A program made the translations under genes and the position numbers. A DNA stretch of 64,000 bases, taken from assembly GCA_029263715.1 (NCBI GenBank), contig JAJUFP010000006.1, positions 121,945-185,944 of the forward strand. Reading direction: 5' to 3'. Origin of the DNA: Nitrososphaera sp. (lineage in GTDB: Archaea; Thermoproteota; Nitrososphaeria; Nitrososphaerales; Nitrososphaeraceae). Within the stretch, counting starts at the first letter, position 1. Each line of letters starts with the position of its first letter. This document shows, in pieces, positions 51,790 through 61,166 of the stretch. Under the pieces are notes generated by a model. That model did not search any database. It saw only the letters and a list, made by a program, of their open reading frames with translations, and had not been told where the DNA came from.

Positions 51790-52593
51790 ATGCCAGAGAT
51801 CTCCCTCATCTTTCTGGCCGTGTCTTACATACTGGACCTGAAAAATGCTCTTTTTTCAGCGGTCAGAGAAACCGTGCCTGAGAGTACTGTGGGCGTTGCA
51901 TTCTCTGGAGGTGTGGACAGCTCCCTTCTGGCAAAGATCTGCCGGGATCTGGACAAGCAAACAATCCTGATAACCGTAGGCTTTCCAGGATCCAATGACA
52001 TCGAGTTCTCAAAAAAGATTGCTGCCAAGATGGGAATGCAGCAGCTTACTGCAGAATTGAAAAGCCATGAATTCCAGCAGGACCTCCGTCACGTACAGCG
52101 TCTGATAGGCTGCAACAACACGTCCCATATTGAAAACTGCATAGCATACCATTACATAGCAAGGGCTGCGCGGGAAAATCACGTTGATGTGGTGCTAAGC
52201 GCCAACGGCTGCGACGAGCTGTTCTGCGGTTACAACGGCTACCGCGCTGTTTTCAATGAAGGAGAATCTGCTATATTGAAGTTCATGGACGAAAAAATCT
52301 CCAATGAATTAACACTGGTACAGGAAATAGCCGCCGTTGCCAGCGAATTTGGAGTGGCAGTCAGGCAGCCTTTTCTGTCTCCAAAATTCATCGAGTTTGC
52401 CAAATCCATACCTGTGGATCAAAAGATCAGGGGAGCCGACGACATGATGCGAAAGCATATTCTGAGGCAGGCTGCCCTTCTGGTAGGCATTCCAGAGGAG
52501 TCAGCCATGAAGCCCAAAAAAGCATTGCAGTACGGCTCTCTTATCCACAAACATTTTATCATATCAAAAAAGGCAGTAAGGAATGAAAAATAG
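51790..52593 (+). CDS. Asparagine synthase-like ATP pyrophosphatase without glutaminase domain
   Basis: The PP-loop FSGGVDSSLLAKI and SANGCDELFCGYNGYR correspond to the synthetase domain of AsnB. The N-terminal glutaminase domain is absent, so ammonia or another nucleophile would be used. At 267 residues it is half of AsnB. The TATA box at 51751 gives a leaderless ATG. It may be an amidotransferase with an ammonia source, or a tRNA/cofactor thiolation-type enzyme; unclear. Confidence 0.72.
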   Translation: MPEISLIFLAVSYILDLKNALFSAVRETVPESTVGVAFSGGVDSSLLAKICRDLDKQTILITVGFPGSNDIEFSKKIAAKMGMQQLTAELKSHEFQQDLRHVQRLIGCNNTSHIENCIAYHYIARAARENHVDVVLSANGCDELFCGYNGYRAVFNEGESAILKFMDEKISNELTLVQEIAAVASEFGVAVRQPFLSPKFIEFAKSIPVDQKIRGADDMMRKHILRQAALLVGIPEESAMKPKKALQYGSLIHKHFIISKKAVRNEK

Positions 52594-52598
52594 GTAGT

Positions 52599-52994
52599 CT
52601 AAGATCCCTTTACAAGGATCTCTTTTAGCTCTTGGTTGTCAAGCAGAGCGTCCATAAGCTTCCTCTGCTCTTCCTTTGGGAGTTCGTTGGACATCTCCAG
52701 TGAATCAATGGCCTTGAGCTTCCAAAAGTTGCTGATTGCCTTCTCGACGGTTACCTGCGAGTCGTAGACTACCTTTCCAAACGCGGTGAGGGTATATTTG
52801 CCACTTTTCTTTCTTACAAGACCAACCTTTGTCATCCTAGAAAGTCTAGAATAATACTGCTTGCGGGTAAGCTTGGTCTTGTTCTTCAAGTTCTCGCTGT
52901 CAATGCTACCCTGAGCGATGGTCCTGAACAATTCCATCGATTTGTCATCAGAGATGGTCCTGAGGATGGAGGCGGCTGTCTGGGATTTTGCCAT
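52599..52994 (-). CDS. Winged-helix regulator, short paralogue
   Basis: The 131-residue protein has a winged helix: IDSENLKNKTKLTRKQYYSR and a wing GLVRKKSGKYTLTAFGKVVY, then a helix NFWKLKAIDSL. It closely resembles the N-terminal part of the gene at 54221 (KKQFYARLKRL, NNFWNLKAVDIL), so the two are paralogues flanking the UbiA gene. It converges on the asparagine synthase-like gene. A promoter-like TTATATTTTAATT lies upstream of the start on its strand. Confidence 0.72.
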   Translation of the reverse strand: MAKSQTAASILRTISDDKSMELFRTIAQGSIDSENLKNKTKLTRKQYYSRLSRMTKVGLVRKKSGKYTLTAFGKVVYDSQVTVEKAISNFWKLKAIDSLEMSNELPKEEQRKLMDALLDNQELKEILVKGS

Positions 52995-53126
52995 CTTCTA
53001 ACTCCATAATATTGTGACCTTATATTTTAATTATCCCTTCATAAGGCAATTTTTCCAAAGTTTCCTATACTGCGGACTATCCCTTTAACGCGAAATATCC
53101 AGTGTATGTGCCCTTTTGCGGCTTTT

Positions 53127-54107
53127 TTACAGCAGTATTGTTCCGATGGCCAAGTTTGACTGCAGCACCATGTGGAGCGGGAAGATCTTTTTGTGCTGTT
53201 TTCTCATGAATTCGGTGTTATCAAGACCTTTCAGCGTCTTGACCATTCTTGCCGCAGCCAGTACCGAGAACATGCTGGTCAGAATTGTCGTAACCAGGCC
53301 GATGCCGCCGGCTGCATACATGGTCCACGACGCAACAGACATGCCTGCGATCAGGATCATCGACATTTTTACCGTGTTTCTTTTTCCTATCACGATCGGT
53401 ATTGTACGTCTTCCGGATGCCCTGTCGCCCTCAACGTCGCCCAGATCATTGAAAACCGACGAGATAAAGATCATAGTCCCAAACATTGCGATTGCGTGAA
53501 GAGGTACGATCGGGTTGTTGGCTATCAGGTCAAGTCCGTAATTAGACGTAATTCCCATGGTTGCACAGAGCATGTAAAAAAATGCAATAGATAGCGTCTT
53601 TATCACAAACCTGTTGGCCAGCGCAATTCTGGGTGCTGAATATAGAATTCCTATCGTTATCATCGGAACTACCAATACCATCGTAATGACATTAAACGTG
53701 AGGATTGACAGCAAGACCGCCAGAGCAGTGGTCCATATGATGAAAACCCCTGCCTGCGACTTTGAAACCCGACCGGAAGGTATCGGCCTTTTCTTGCCGT
53801 TGGCCTTGTCAAGGTCAGAATCAACAAGGTCGTTGAGTATGTACATTCCTGTTGCAATGAGAAGCGAAATGGAAGGCAAAAACCAGTTCTGCTTCATTCC
53901 TTCTACTATGTCTGTTACCAAGAATCCGTTGATTCCAGGTACACAGAACAGTCCTGCCACTGTTGCCAGTGCGTAAAGTATTCCCCACCTGACCCGGGAT
54001 CGGAACAGAACCAGTTGAGATTGGACAAAAGAAACCTCTGCCCTTTCTCCGCCGATTCTGTTCCTGCGGTGTGCCCATTCTATGGCAGCCATGTGAAAAG
54101 AGCGCAC
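53127..54107 (-). CDS. UbiA-family prenyltransferase (probable digeranylgeranylglyceryl phosphate synthase)
   Basis: An integral membrane prenyltransferase with eight or nine helices and the two Asp-rich motifs NDLVDSDLDKANGKKRP and NDLGDVEGDRASGRRT. In archaea such enzymes commonly add the second geranylgeranyl chain to glycerol phosphate in lipid synthesis; other UbiA members make quinones. The residues favour the lipid enzyme, but confirmation needs comparison. At 326 residues it is complete; the start may be ATG at 54107 or at the sixth codon. Confidence 0.83.
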   Translation of the reverse strand: MRSFHMAAIEWAHRRNRIGGERAEVSFVQSQLVLFRSRVRWGILYALATVAGLFCVPGINGFLVTDIVEGMKQNWFLPSISLLIATGMYILNDLVDSDLDKANGKKRPIPSGRVSKSQAGVFIIWTTALAVLLSILTFNVITMVLVVPMITIGILYSAPRIALANRFVIKTLSIAFFYMLCATMGITSNYGLDLIANNPIVPLHAIAMFGTMIFISSVFNDLGDVEGDRASGRRTIPIVIGKRNTVKMSMILIAGMSVASWTMYAAGGIGLVTTILTSMFSVLAAARMVKTLKGLDNTEFMRKQHKKIFPLHMVLQSNLAIGTILL

Positions 54108-54220
54108 AAGAGGGGGTTATTTCCCTTTTTTTCCAAAAATCGCCTTCAGTGGCTAATTTTAGATAATATTCCGCCTCTGATTACACCGCTTAAAAGTGGA
54201 GAGCTTGCTAAAGCAACTGG

Positions 54221-55111
54221 TTATCTTTCCCGAACGCTTTCAAGCAGTCTTGGCACGGTGGCATCCTTTGCCAGAGTCTTGTAGTATGAAATGAAGCGCT
54301 GTGCAAGGTACGGATCGTCATAGTGAGATATTGCAACGGTGAATTGTTCTGGATTGGAATAGCCTACGGTTTCATAACACACCGTGGTGCCGTCAACCAC
54401 CATAAAGCTGGATGGTACGACAGCCTTCTTTAGATCAAATCTTTGAGATCTTATGATGCTGTTTACCATGTCAAAGGTCTCCTTGTTTGGAGGGGTCCTG
54501 AGTACCGCGTTAAGCCTGTTCTCAACAGAAATCTGCTCCGGAAGGCCATCAAGCAAATGCATGGTAAGCCCTTCGTAAACTCTTTTGAACATCCTTGAAG
54601 AGAAATTGGGATCGTGATACCTTGTGGCAAGGTACACTTCCTTTTTGGCATTATCCAAGAGTTTTATGACTTCGATCACGAGCTGGTTGTAATCCTTGAT
54701 GATGGAAAAGCCAGAAAGATGGGTGACGTTTACTATGTTCCTCAGATTGCAGTTCTGGATGATTTCGTTGATTACCGATTCCTTTTGATGCAGCGGGAAA
54801 TCCTTTCTTGCCTTAAGAATGTCCACAGCCTTAAGGTTCCAGAAATTGTTTAGGACCTGCTCCATCGTACTGACGTAGCCGTTACAAACAAGGGAACCAA
54901 ACGTGGTGGTCCTGTAAAAACCGTCGTGCTTGTCAATGAAGCCAAGGTCCTTTAGACGTTTTAGCCTTGCGTAGAACTGCTTCTTGCTCAAATTCCCGGT
55001 GTAACTTGTTGAAGACGCCTTCAAACCAGAATATGCGTTTTTGAGAATATTTACAGAATGCCTGTCCGCAAGAATGGAGAAAACCTGCTCTAAAGTTGCT
55101 TGTTCAGACAT
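54221..55111 (-). CDS. Winged-helix regulator with C-terminal PLD/TrmB-like domain
   Basis: The N-terminal third is a winged helix related to the gene at 52599. The rest resembles the TrmB-type ligand domain: VIEVIKLLDNAKKEVYLATR is the typical PLD-like helix-strand, then YHDPNFSSRMFK and a later SSFMVVDGTTVCYETVGY. TrmB relatives bind sugars or other small ligands. It lies next to UbiA and the short paralogue. Confidence 0.72.
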   Translation of the reverse strand: MSEQATLEQVFSILADRHSVNILKNAYSGLKASSTSYTGNLSKKQFYARLKRLKDLGFIDKHDGFYRTTTFGSLVCNGYVSTMEQVLNNFWNLKAVDILKARKDFPLHQKESVINEIIQNCNLRNIVNVTHLSGFSIIKDYNQLVIEVIKLLDNAKKEVYLATRYHDPNFSSRMFKRVYEGLTMHLLDGLPEQISVENRLNAVLRTPPNKETFDMVNSIIRSQRFDLKKAVVPSSFMVVDGTTVCYETVGYSNPEQFTVAISHYDDPYLAQRFISYYKTLAKDATVPRLLESVRER

Positions 55112-55284
55112 CTACCACCTAAATTAAGCCGTGCAATATTTAAATTTTAAACGAATCTCGTCATATGAGTGACTTATCTTGTTTCTTCTCCATATCTAGA
55201 GAATTGGTCCCGCACCATGGTGTATGATGTCAAGTAGGCTTTTGGGTCAAAAATTTGTAGAGTTGAAAGGTATGACTGCCAAGC

Positions 55285-55761
55285 TTAGATGGGTATCATC
55301 ACCCTCTCAACCATGACGGGGTGTTCCTCTTTGTAGTGCCTTACCAACTCCTTGACAGAGCCAAAGCTGAGTTTGCACACATCGCAGATCTCTGCAGCTG
55401 ATAACCTGGCAAAGGATATCAACGGCTTCTTGCTGACCCTGATGGCCTTGTCGCCGGGCAATGAGATAGCGATCATGCCGCCGTCGTTCCAGCTCTTCAG
55501 ATGCTTCTCGAACTCCTCGTAGAGCGAGAGGTTAAAGCATGCAACAGGGTCGTTGTCAAATTCACATAATTTCTTCTTTGCAATGTATTCTTCGTGGATG
55601 TTTAAAAGCCAGTTGTCCACTATCTCCGGATGCTCTGAGAGTATGGACTGCACTATCTCTGGCGTATAGATAGCGATCTTGGTCTCAAGCGCGTCGTTGG
55701 GGACAATGCTGTACCCCTTTAACTTTAACCCTAGAGATCTGTCTTCAAATGCTTGGCTCAT
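55285..55761 (-). CDS. C2H2 zinc finger protein, 158 residues
   Basis: The C-terminal CDVCKLSFGSVKELVRHYKEEH segment (shown in two parts here: CDVCKLSF and HYKEEH) is a C2H2 zinc finger with the usual spacing. The N-terminal part has no recognised fold. The frame is open to 55812, but ATG at 55761 (MSQAFEDRSLG) is about 30 bases after TTAATTATTT on its strand and is a better start. It may bind nucleic acid or protein. Confidence 0.7.
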   Translation of the reverse strand: MSQAFEDRSLGLKLKGYSIVPNDALETKIAIYTPEIVQSILSEHPEIVDNWLLNIHEEYIAKKKLCEFDNDPVACFNLSLYEEFEKHLKSWNDGGMIAISLPGDKAIRVSKKPLISFARLSAAEICDVCKLSFGSVKELVRHYKEEHPVMVERVMIPI

Positions 55762-55992
55762 GCCAATTCCTATCCAATCACAAATAATTAAGCATATCTT
55801 TGCAGTTCTCAATAATAATTAGATTAAAAACAATTTTTAAGAATGAAATACTACGAGTTAAAGCTGTTTATTTAAGAAAATTAAATTTAACTCTAAAAAT
55901 ATAGCTCGTCTGCTTAGGCATCATGGCTTTGCATCGGACGTTACATCAGCAGAATCCCATGTAGATTGCTGTTTTGCAGCGAAGAATCCGAT

Positions 55993-56850
55993 TTACAATC
56001 TACTCATGAAATCCGTGATCCTGACGGGCTTTTCAGGCCGAAACTTTCGCTCTATTCTTTCTTTGGCCTTTTTCTGGGGCTCTGTTATCCTGTCGGCAAT
56101 TTCAAGAAACTGCAGCGCGTTGGTCGGCGCGCCGGCCCTGTAATGGTTGTTAAAGTAACCGTAGACGGCGCCAACCTTTGTTTCGATTAGCCGCAGCTTT
56201 TCTACCCATTCCTGCAGCTCTTGTTCAGAGTATCTATAGTCGTACCAGATCTTTTCGCCGCGGCCATGCCATCTGATGAAAGCATGGGTGCTGGACGTGA
56301 CGACGGGCTTGGAGAGAAACTCCAGCGGCGAATCGGTTATGGTATTGGCCACGTTGTATTTCTTCAAAAGCATCCAAGTTTCCTCCCTGTTCCATGATTC
56401 GTGGCGGAACTCTACAGCAAAGTGCATCGTGGAGGGGAACAGCTTGAAAAGCTCTTCCAGTCTTTCCATTTCGTTCTGCCCAAAGACAAAATTTGGAGGC
56501 AGCTGCACAAGCAGGCAGCCAAGTTTTTCGGTCTTTACCAGCGGTTCCAACACCCCAAGAAAGGAGACAAAGTCTTGCTCAATTTCCATGAGACGCTTGT
56601 CGTGGGTGATCAATTTTGGCACTTTTAGCGAGAACTTGAACGACGGCGCAACGGCTTTGGCCCAGCCGGAGACCATCTGCTTTGAAGGTGGCCTGTAAAA
56701 AGATGAGTCTACCTCGACCGTGTCAAAAACCCTGTTGTAAAAGGGAAGTTTGGCTATCCTGTTGTTGGGGTAGAACATTCCTACCCATTCTTGGTAGCTC
56801 CATCCGCAGGTGCCTAAGAGCAGCGCCAACGTTCTTTCGTCAGCAACCAC
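55993..56850 (-). CDS. DUF72 family protein
   Basis: A TIM-barrel protein of 285 residues. LLLGTCGWSYQEWVGMFYP and NRVFDTVEVDSSFYRPPS are the classical DUF72 opening, and VEFRHESW and FIRWHGRGEKIWYDYRYS follow as in the family. The biochemical role is unsettled. The reading begins with ATG or GTG near 56850. It sits alone with AT-rich sequence of about 170 bases downstream in which I see no ORF of merit. Confidence 0.85.
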   Translation of the reverse strand: MVADERTLALLLGTCGWSYQEWVGMFYPNNRIAKLPFYNRVFDTVEVDSSFYRPPSKQMVSGWAKAVAPSFKFSLKVPKLITHDKRLMEIEQDFVSFLGVLEPLVKTEKLGCLLVQLPPNFVFGQNEMERLEELFKLFPSTMHFAVEFRHESWNREETWMLLKKYNVANTITDSPLEFLSKPVVTSSTHAFIRWHGRGEKIWYDYRYSEQELQEWVEKLRLIETKVGAVYGYFNNHYRAGAPTNALQFLEIADRITEPQKKAKERIERKFRPEKPVRITDFMSRL

Positions 56851-56883
56851 AAAAATATAGATTTATGACAACTTCACGTAAAG

Positions 56884-57681
56884 CTATTGCGTTTCTTTGA
56901 TCAGCTCGTACTTTGAGGTGTACCCTCTCGGGTTTATCATAAGGCCGTTGTAGTTAAAGGTCGACGAATTGCCCACAATGACCGTAGTTATCATGCCAAG
57001 CATGTCGGAGAAGTCCAGCATCTTCTCAAGCGTGGTAATCTGCACTTGCTGACTTTCCCTGTACGCGCCTTTTATGATGGCCACCGGCGTGTCTGGCTTT
57101 CTGTACTTTAAGAAAATATCCCTTGCATCGCGAAGCTGGTGCACCCTTTTCTTGCTTGCCGGGTTGTAAATTACCGTGACATAGTCGCCAAGGGCGGCTG
57201 CCTCGACCCTTTTTACTATCATGTCCCAAGGGACCAAAAGATCGCTCATGCTGACGACTGCAAAGTCTGTCATCAACGGCGAGCCCACCAGAGCAGCGCA
57301 GGAATTGAGGGAAGAAACTCCTGGCACGCATTCCACGTAGATGCCTGTCTCGCGGTTCCAGCCCTTCTCTGCCAGTATCTCGTAGATGAGGCCGATCATG
57401 CCGTATATGCCGGGGTCGCCGGACGAGACCAGCGAGACTACCTTGCCATTCTCTGCAAACTCGATGGCCTGATTTGCCCTGTCTACCTCCTGCGTCATGG
57501 CGTACCTGTAGACTTCTTTACCTTGAATAAGATCCTCGACCAGACCGACGTACGTATCATAGCCTACAATGACCTGGCTTTCGTCTATGACCTGCTTGGC
57601 CCTGTACGTCATGTGATCATGGTGACCGGGTCCAACTCCCACAACATACAATTTCCCTTTTTTCACAGAATCGCCGGCCAT
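56884..57681 (-). CDS. cobJ: Precorrin-3B/cobalt-factor III C17-methyltransferase
   Basis: CobJ/CbiH methylates C17 and contracts the corrin ring. The SAM-binding features are VVGVGPGHHDHMTYRA, SSGDPGIYGM and YNPASKKR, typical of uroporphyrin-III methyltransferase relatives, and the whole size of 265 residues fits CobJ. Other cobalamin genes are not in the window. Thaumarchaea are well known cobalamin makers. It is separated from aspartate kinase by 44 bases. Confidence 0.9.
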   Translation of the reverse strand: MAGDSVKKGKLYVVGVGPGHHDHMTYRAKQVIDESQVIVGYDTYVGLVEDLIQGKEVYRYAMTQEVDRANQAIEFAENGKVVSLVSSGDPGIYGMIGLIYEILAEKGWNRETGIYVECVPGVSSLNSCAALVGSPLMTDFAVVSMSDLLVPWDMIVKRVEAAALGDYVTVIYNPASKKRVHQLRDARDIFLKYRKPDTPVAIIKGAYRESQQVQITTLEKMLDFSDMLGMITTVIVGNSSTFNYNGLMINPRGYTSKYELIKETQ

Positions 57682-57725
57682 GGAGAAATTTTCTGGCAGC
57701 AGTAAATTTATCTCTTCCTACAATC

Positions 57726-59132
57726 TTATCTGCCGTTGCTGCCTAGCCCGAACTCGTCGTGAAGGGCCCTGACAGCCTGCTCGCAGTCGCTGTCCTTTAC
57801 GACGAAGGCCAGGTTAAGCTCCGATGAGCCCTGAGCTATCATTATCACGTTTATCCCGCATCTTGCGACGGCCCCAAAAACCTTGGCTGCCACGCCTTTG
57901 ATGCCACGCATACCTGAACCTACGACTGCAATGACTGCAACGTCATCGCTGACGTTGACCTGCTTTATCACCTTGCCCAGGAGGTTTAGCTCCAGGGTAG
58001 TCGTTGCCCTGTCAAGGTCGCTTTTCCTTACGACCATTGATATGCTTGATTCAGACGGGCTCTGCGAGATCATCATGATGTTCACCTTGTTTTTTGCAAG
58101 GGTATCAAAGATCTTTGCGGCAGTTCCAGGAATGCCGACCATCCCGCCTCCACTTACGTCAATGAGCGCGGTATGGCGCATCGCGTTGATGGACTTGACT
58201 ATCTTTTGGGAGTCTTTGCTTGGATTTTGCGTGACCACCGTGCCGGGGTGCTTTACGTTAAAGGCGTTGCGGATCCTGACTGGTATGCCGGTGTCCATCA
58301 CCGGCTCAAGGGCCCTTGGATGCATGTATTTTGCGCCAAAAAGCGCCATCTCCATGGCCTCGGCAAAAGACACCTCCTTTAGCACACGGGCGTTCTCGAC
58401 TATCTTGGGGTCGGCAGTTATCAGGCCGTCGGCATCGCCCCAAAGCCAGACCTCGTCGGCCTCGATGCTGGCCGCCACGATGGTTGCGGTGTAATCTGAG
58501 CCTCCGCGTCCAATGGTTGTCGTGTTGCCATGCTGATCAGCACCGATAAATCCTGTTATTACTGGAATGGCTCCGCGCCGAAGCAAGGGCTCGATTTTAT
58601 GGTTCACACGCAGCTTTGTGGTGTCCATGAGAGGCCGGGCCTCGCCAAAGTTTGAATCGGTAAGTATGCCTGCCTCCTTGCCAGTCATGTGTTCTGCATC
58701 CAAGCCAGCATCCTGCAAGGCATACGAAACGATGGGGGCAGAAAGCCGCTCTCCAAAGGACATCAGGTAGTCCAAGGATTTTGCCGTGACCTCTCCCAGA
58801 AGCACAATGCCACCCAGGATGTCGTGGAGCTCCTCAACGATCCTCTTTACTTCTGACAGCGCTTTTTCCCTCAGACTATTGTCAGAGATGGCATTCTGCG
58901 CAATTTCAGCATGGATTTTGTACGTCTTTTTCAGGAAATCCTCTATGGATGAACGGTCGCCGCGTCTGACGCCATCGGCTACGGCCAGCAGGCCGTCAGT
59001 CATTCCACTGACCGCAGAGATGATGCAGACTATCTCGTTGTCCTTCTTGTAGGTCTTGATCAGCCTTGCGACATGTTTGACCTTGTCGGGGGAATCTACC
59101 GCAGTTCCGCCAAACTTCATTACCAGCCGCAT
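57726..59132 (-). CDS. lysC: Aspartate kinase with tandem ACT domains
   Basis: The enzyme phosphorylates aspartate for threonine and methionine synthesis. The N-terminus MRLVMKFGGTAVDSPDKV and the catalytic GRGGSDYTA region are diagnostic. Two ACT domains at about residues 310-460 (TALIDVSGGGMVGIPG, VAVIAVVGSGMRGIKG) mediate feedback. At 468 residues it is complete. Lysine is made by the LysW route in this organism, so the kinase likely serves threonine and methionine only. It is three bases after PCNA in the same direction. Confidence 0.94.
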   Translation of the reverse strand: MRLVMKFGGTAVDSPDKVKHVARLIKTYKKDNEIVCIISAVSGMTDGLLAVADGVRRGDRSSIEDFLKKTYKIHAEIAQNAISDNSLREKALSEVKRIVEELHDILGGIVLLGEVTAKSLDYLMSFGERLSAPIVSYALQDAGLDAEHMTGKEAGILTDSNFGEARPLMDTTKLRVNHKIEPLLRRGAIPVITGFIGADQHGNTTTIGRGGSDYTATIVAASIEADEVWLWGDADGLITADPKIVENARVLKEVSFAEAMEMALFGAKYMHPRALEPVMDTGIPVRIRNAFNVKHPGTVVTQNPSKDSQKIVKSINAMRHTALIDVSGGGMVGIPGTAAKIFDTLAKNKVNIMMISQSPSESSISMVVRKSDLDRATTTLELNLLGKVIKQVNVSDDVAVIAVVGSGMRGIKGVAAKVFGAVARCGINVIMIAQGSSELNLAFVVKDSDCEQAVRALHDEFGLGSNGR

Positions 59133-59135
59133 AGG

Positions 59136-59888
59136 TCAATCTTGCACTCTCGGTGCCAGGTAAAAGTGGATCCTGCCCACATTGGCAATCTTGAACTCTA
59201 GCCGCAGCGGCATCTTGCTAGAGTATTCTGCAGCTACCGAGCCGCCCATGGCGACAACAGCCTTGGTTATCTTTGAAAGGTAGTCCAAGCTGTATGTGGC
59301 CTTGCTATCTTCCTTGACAGCCAGGTCCTCGAGGCCTTCGTTGCCGGCTTCTAGGCTGATCTCGGCCTCTCCGCTGTCGCCCCTGCCGGAGAAGTTTATC
59401 TTGCCGGATTTTGATTCCATCAGAATGTACTCGGAGACTACCTGCACGTCTGAGAGGATCTTGTCAAACGCTGCTGCAGTAAGGACTGCCTTGGAATTGA
59501 AATTAAGCTTTGGCAAGGGCGTTGAACTTGCCGAGCTTTCAATGAGCCGGGTCTTGTACTCGCGCTTGTAGCCGTTCTGCATCTTGACGTGAAGCATGCT
59601 GTCGTCTCCAAGATTGATCTCGACGGCATCCTTCTTGTCAGCCCTCTTGATAACCTTGGAAAACTCGTCTACCCTGATGCCAAACTTGACAGCACTGTCG
59701 CATTCGTATTTTTCAAACGCGAAGTTAGGCCAGTAGATATCGATAAGCGCAACGTGGGAAGGATCCATGCCGCGAAAAGAGATGCCCTCAGCAGTGGCCT
59801 CAAATGTGGCCTCGTCAACCAAAGTAGAAATGGCCGAAGCTATGGCCTTCCATTCTTCCGGAGACTTTGTCTTGGCTACAAACACCAA
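59136..59888 (-). CDS. pcn: DNA polymerase sliding clamp (PCNA)
   Basis: PCNA encircles DNA and tethers polymerases and nucleases. The 250-residue protein has the family segments GISFRGMDPSHVALIDI and the C-terminal LRLEFKIANVGRIHFYLAPR, with the interdomain loop between. The homotrimer is usual in thaumarchaea. It is encoded next to aspartate kinase and close to TFS and RpoL, an informational cluster. Confidence 0.96.
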   Translation of the reverse strand: MVFVAKTKSPEEWKAIASAISTLVDEATFEATAEGISFRGMDPSHVALIDIYWPNFAFEKYECDSAVKFGIRVDEFSKVIKRADKKDAVEINLGDDSMLHVKMQNGYKREYKTRLIESSASSTPLPKLNFNSKAVLTAAAFDKILSDVQVVSEYILMESKSGKINFSGRGDSGEAEISLEAGNEGLEDLAVKEDSKATYSLDYLSKITKAVVAMGGSVAAEYSSKMPLRLEFKIANVGRIHFYLAPRVQD

Positions 59889-59929
59889 ATTAACAATCTG
59901 TCAGGACTATCTGCTTTTAATCATTACTG

Positions 59930-60262
59930 TTAAGCATAGTTCCGCCAGGTGTGGTTGCACTTGGTGCACCTGTAGAACTGGGTTGTCGGCTCATCCGCCG
60001 ACCTGGTCTGAAGCATCCACCAGTAAGCCGTCTTGTTGCTGCATTCCGGACAGTCGATGCTTGTCGTGGGAAGAGACTCGATGCTGCTTTCTTCGTCCAT
60101 CACCTTGAGCGAAACATCCTTTGAGCTGGCCTTCCTAGTATCGCTGGCAACATTTTTCGCACTACTGCCGGACCCTCTTACCTTTGAGCCGCATTTGGGG
60201 CAGACTACGTCCTCCCCCGGTTTTGATCTCAGGCGTGTTTCACAGGCAGGGCAGAATCGCAA
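59930..60262 (-). CDS. tfs: Transcription factor S (TFS, TFIIS-like)
   Basis: TFS stimulates RNA cleavage by paused polymerase. It has an N-terminal zinc ribbon (CPACETRL, CPKCGSK) and a C-terminal one (CPECSNK, CTKCNHTW). The catalytic acidic loop RSADEPTTQFYRC carries the Asp-Glu pair. At 110 residues it is normal. It follows rpoL in the same direction. Confidence 0.95.
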   Translation of the reverse strand: MRFCPACETRLRSKPGEDVVCPKCGSKVRGSGSSAKNVASDTRKASSKDVSLKVMDEESSIESLPTTSIDCPECSNKTAYWWMLQTRSADEPTTQFYRCTKCNHTWRNYA

Positions 60263-60275
60263 ACTGGAAAACTCC

Positions 60276-60554
60276 TTAACCTGTTATTTCAGACTTGACG
60301 AGGCTGGAAAATTCTTTTGAATATTCTGCAGCAGAGGCAGCGGCTTCCTGAACCACTTCAACGGGATCTTTTCTCTTGGTTACAACCCGCATGATGTAAT
60401 CCTTGGTCAGCGGGTGCTTGAGCATGACTCCCGCAAAGTCAACGCTCTTTTCCTTGAGGAGCTCGTGTTGAATGATATAGAGAATAGAGATATCCTCGTC
60501 GCGTATCTTTAGCTCAAGTTCGTTATCCTTAAAATCGGTTATCTCTGCATACAT
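60276..60554 (-). CDS. rpoL: DNA-directed RNA polymerase subunit L
   Basis: RpoL (Rpb11-like) pairs with RpoD at the polymerase core. The frame is open to 60599, but ATG at 60554 gives the usual beginning MYAEITDFKDNELELKIR with 92 residues. The core has ILYIIQHELLKEKSV and VMLKHPLT, as in archaeal L subunits. It is followed by tfs after 13 bases. The next gene is divergent. Confidence 0.92.
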   Translation of the reverse strand: MYAEITDFKDNELELKIRDEDISILYIIQHELLKEKSVDFAGVMLKHPLTKDYIMRVVTKRKDPVEVVQEAAASAAEYSKEFSSLVKSEITG

Positions 60555-60605
60555 GACGGCATACAGACAACTACTTATTGAGGATATAAACGATACCATG
60601 ACGGA

Positions 60606-61127
60606 TTGTCGTCTGGTGATCAGAGCTTTATCAGCGGCGCGATACTTGAAAAGTCTCAGGATACTGTCAAGCCCGGACAGCCGCTAACGCTGAGCCTTAG
60701 CTTCAAGATAGACGGGGCAATCAGACAAGCCTTCTCCCAGAGCAACTGGGAAAGGGCGTACAACAAGCACGACAACGGCTTTAGGATGACAATTGAAGTG
60801 GACCTGAAATCCGGCAGAAAGACGATAAAACCCCTAAAATTCGTTAGAAAGGCCGCATTGTTCTGGACGCGCAACCCCAAGATACCTTACAGGGTCTGGG
60901 TCTCGATAGTGAAAGACGACACTCCGTACTACCCGCTTAGCGTGGAAGAAGCACAGTCTCTTTTGTTTGATGTTGACAAGGTCATCGAGTTGAACGGAAA
61001 CGACATACCGGCGGGGGCCCACAAAATCTCTGCAGACATCAAAGTGTCGTGGGGCAAGCACGAGTATACCGAGCCAACCAAGATAGGCGGCAGGTCCAAC
61101 GAGATAGAACTGAAATCGGTAGCCTGA
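60606..61127 (+). CDS. Uncharacterised protein, 173 residues
   Basis: The protein is beta-rich and basic, with LTLSLSFKIDGAIRQAFSQ and VKVSWGKHEYTEPTKI-like strands, and no catalytic motif. The start is TTG at 60606, divergent from rpoL, so the two share a short promoter region. The family looks conserved and archaeal, but I cannot name it. It may be a nucleic-acid- or protein-binding factor. Confidence 0.6.
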   Translation: MSSGDQSFISGAILEKSQDTVKPGQPLTLSLSFKIDGAIRQAFSQSNWERAYNKHDNGFRMTIEVDLKSGRKTIKPLKFVRKAALFWTRNPKIPYRVWVSIVKDDTPYYPLSVEEAQSLLFDVDKVIELNGNDIPAGAHKISADIKVSWGKHEYTEPTKIGGRSNEIELKSVA

Positions 61128-61166
61128 TTCTAAATAATTATAAGATTAAAGCGTCAATAATAGACA

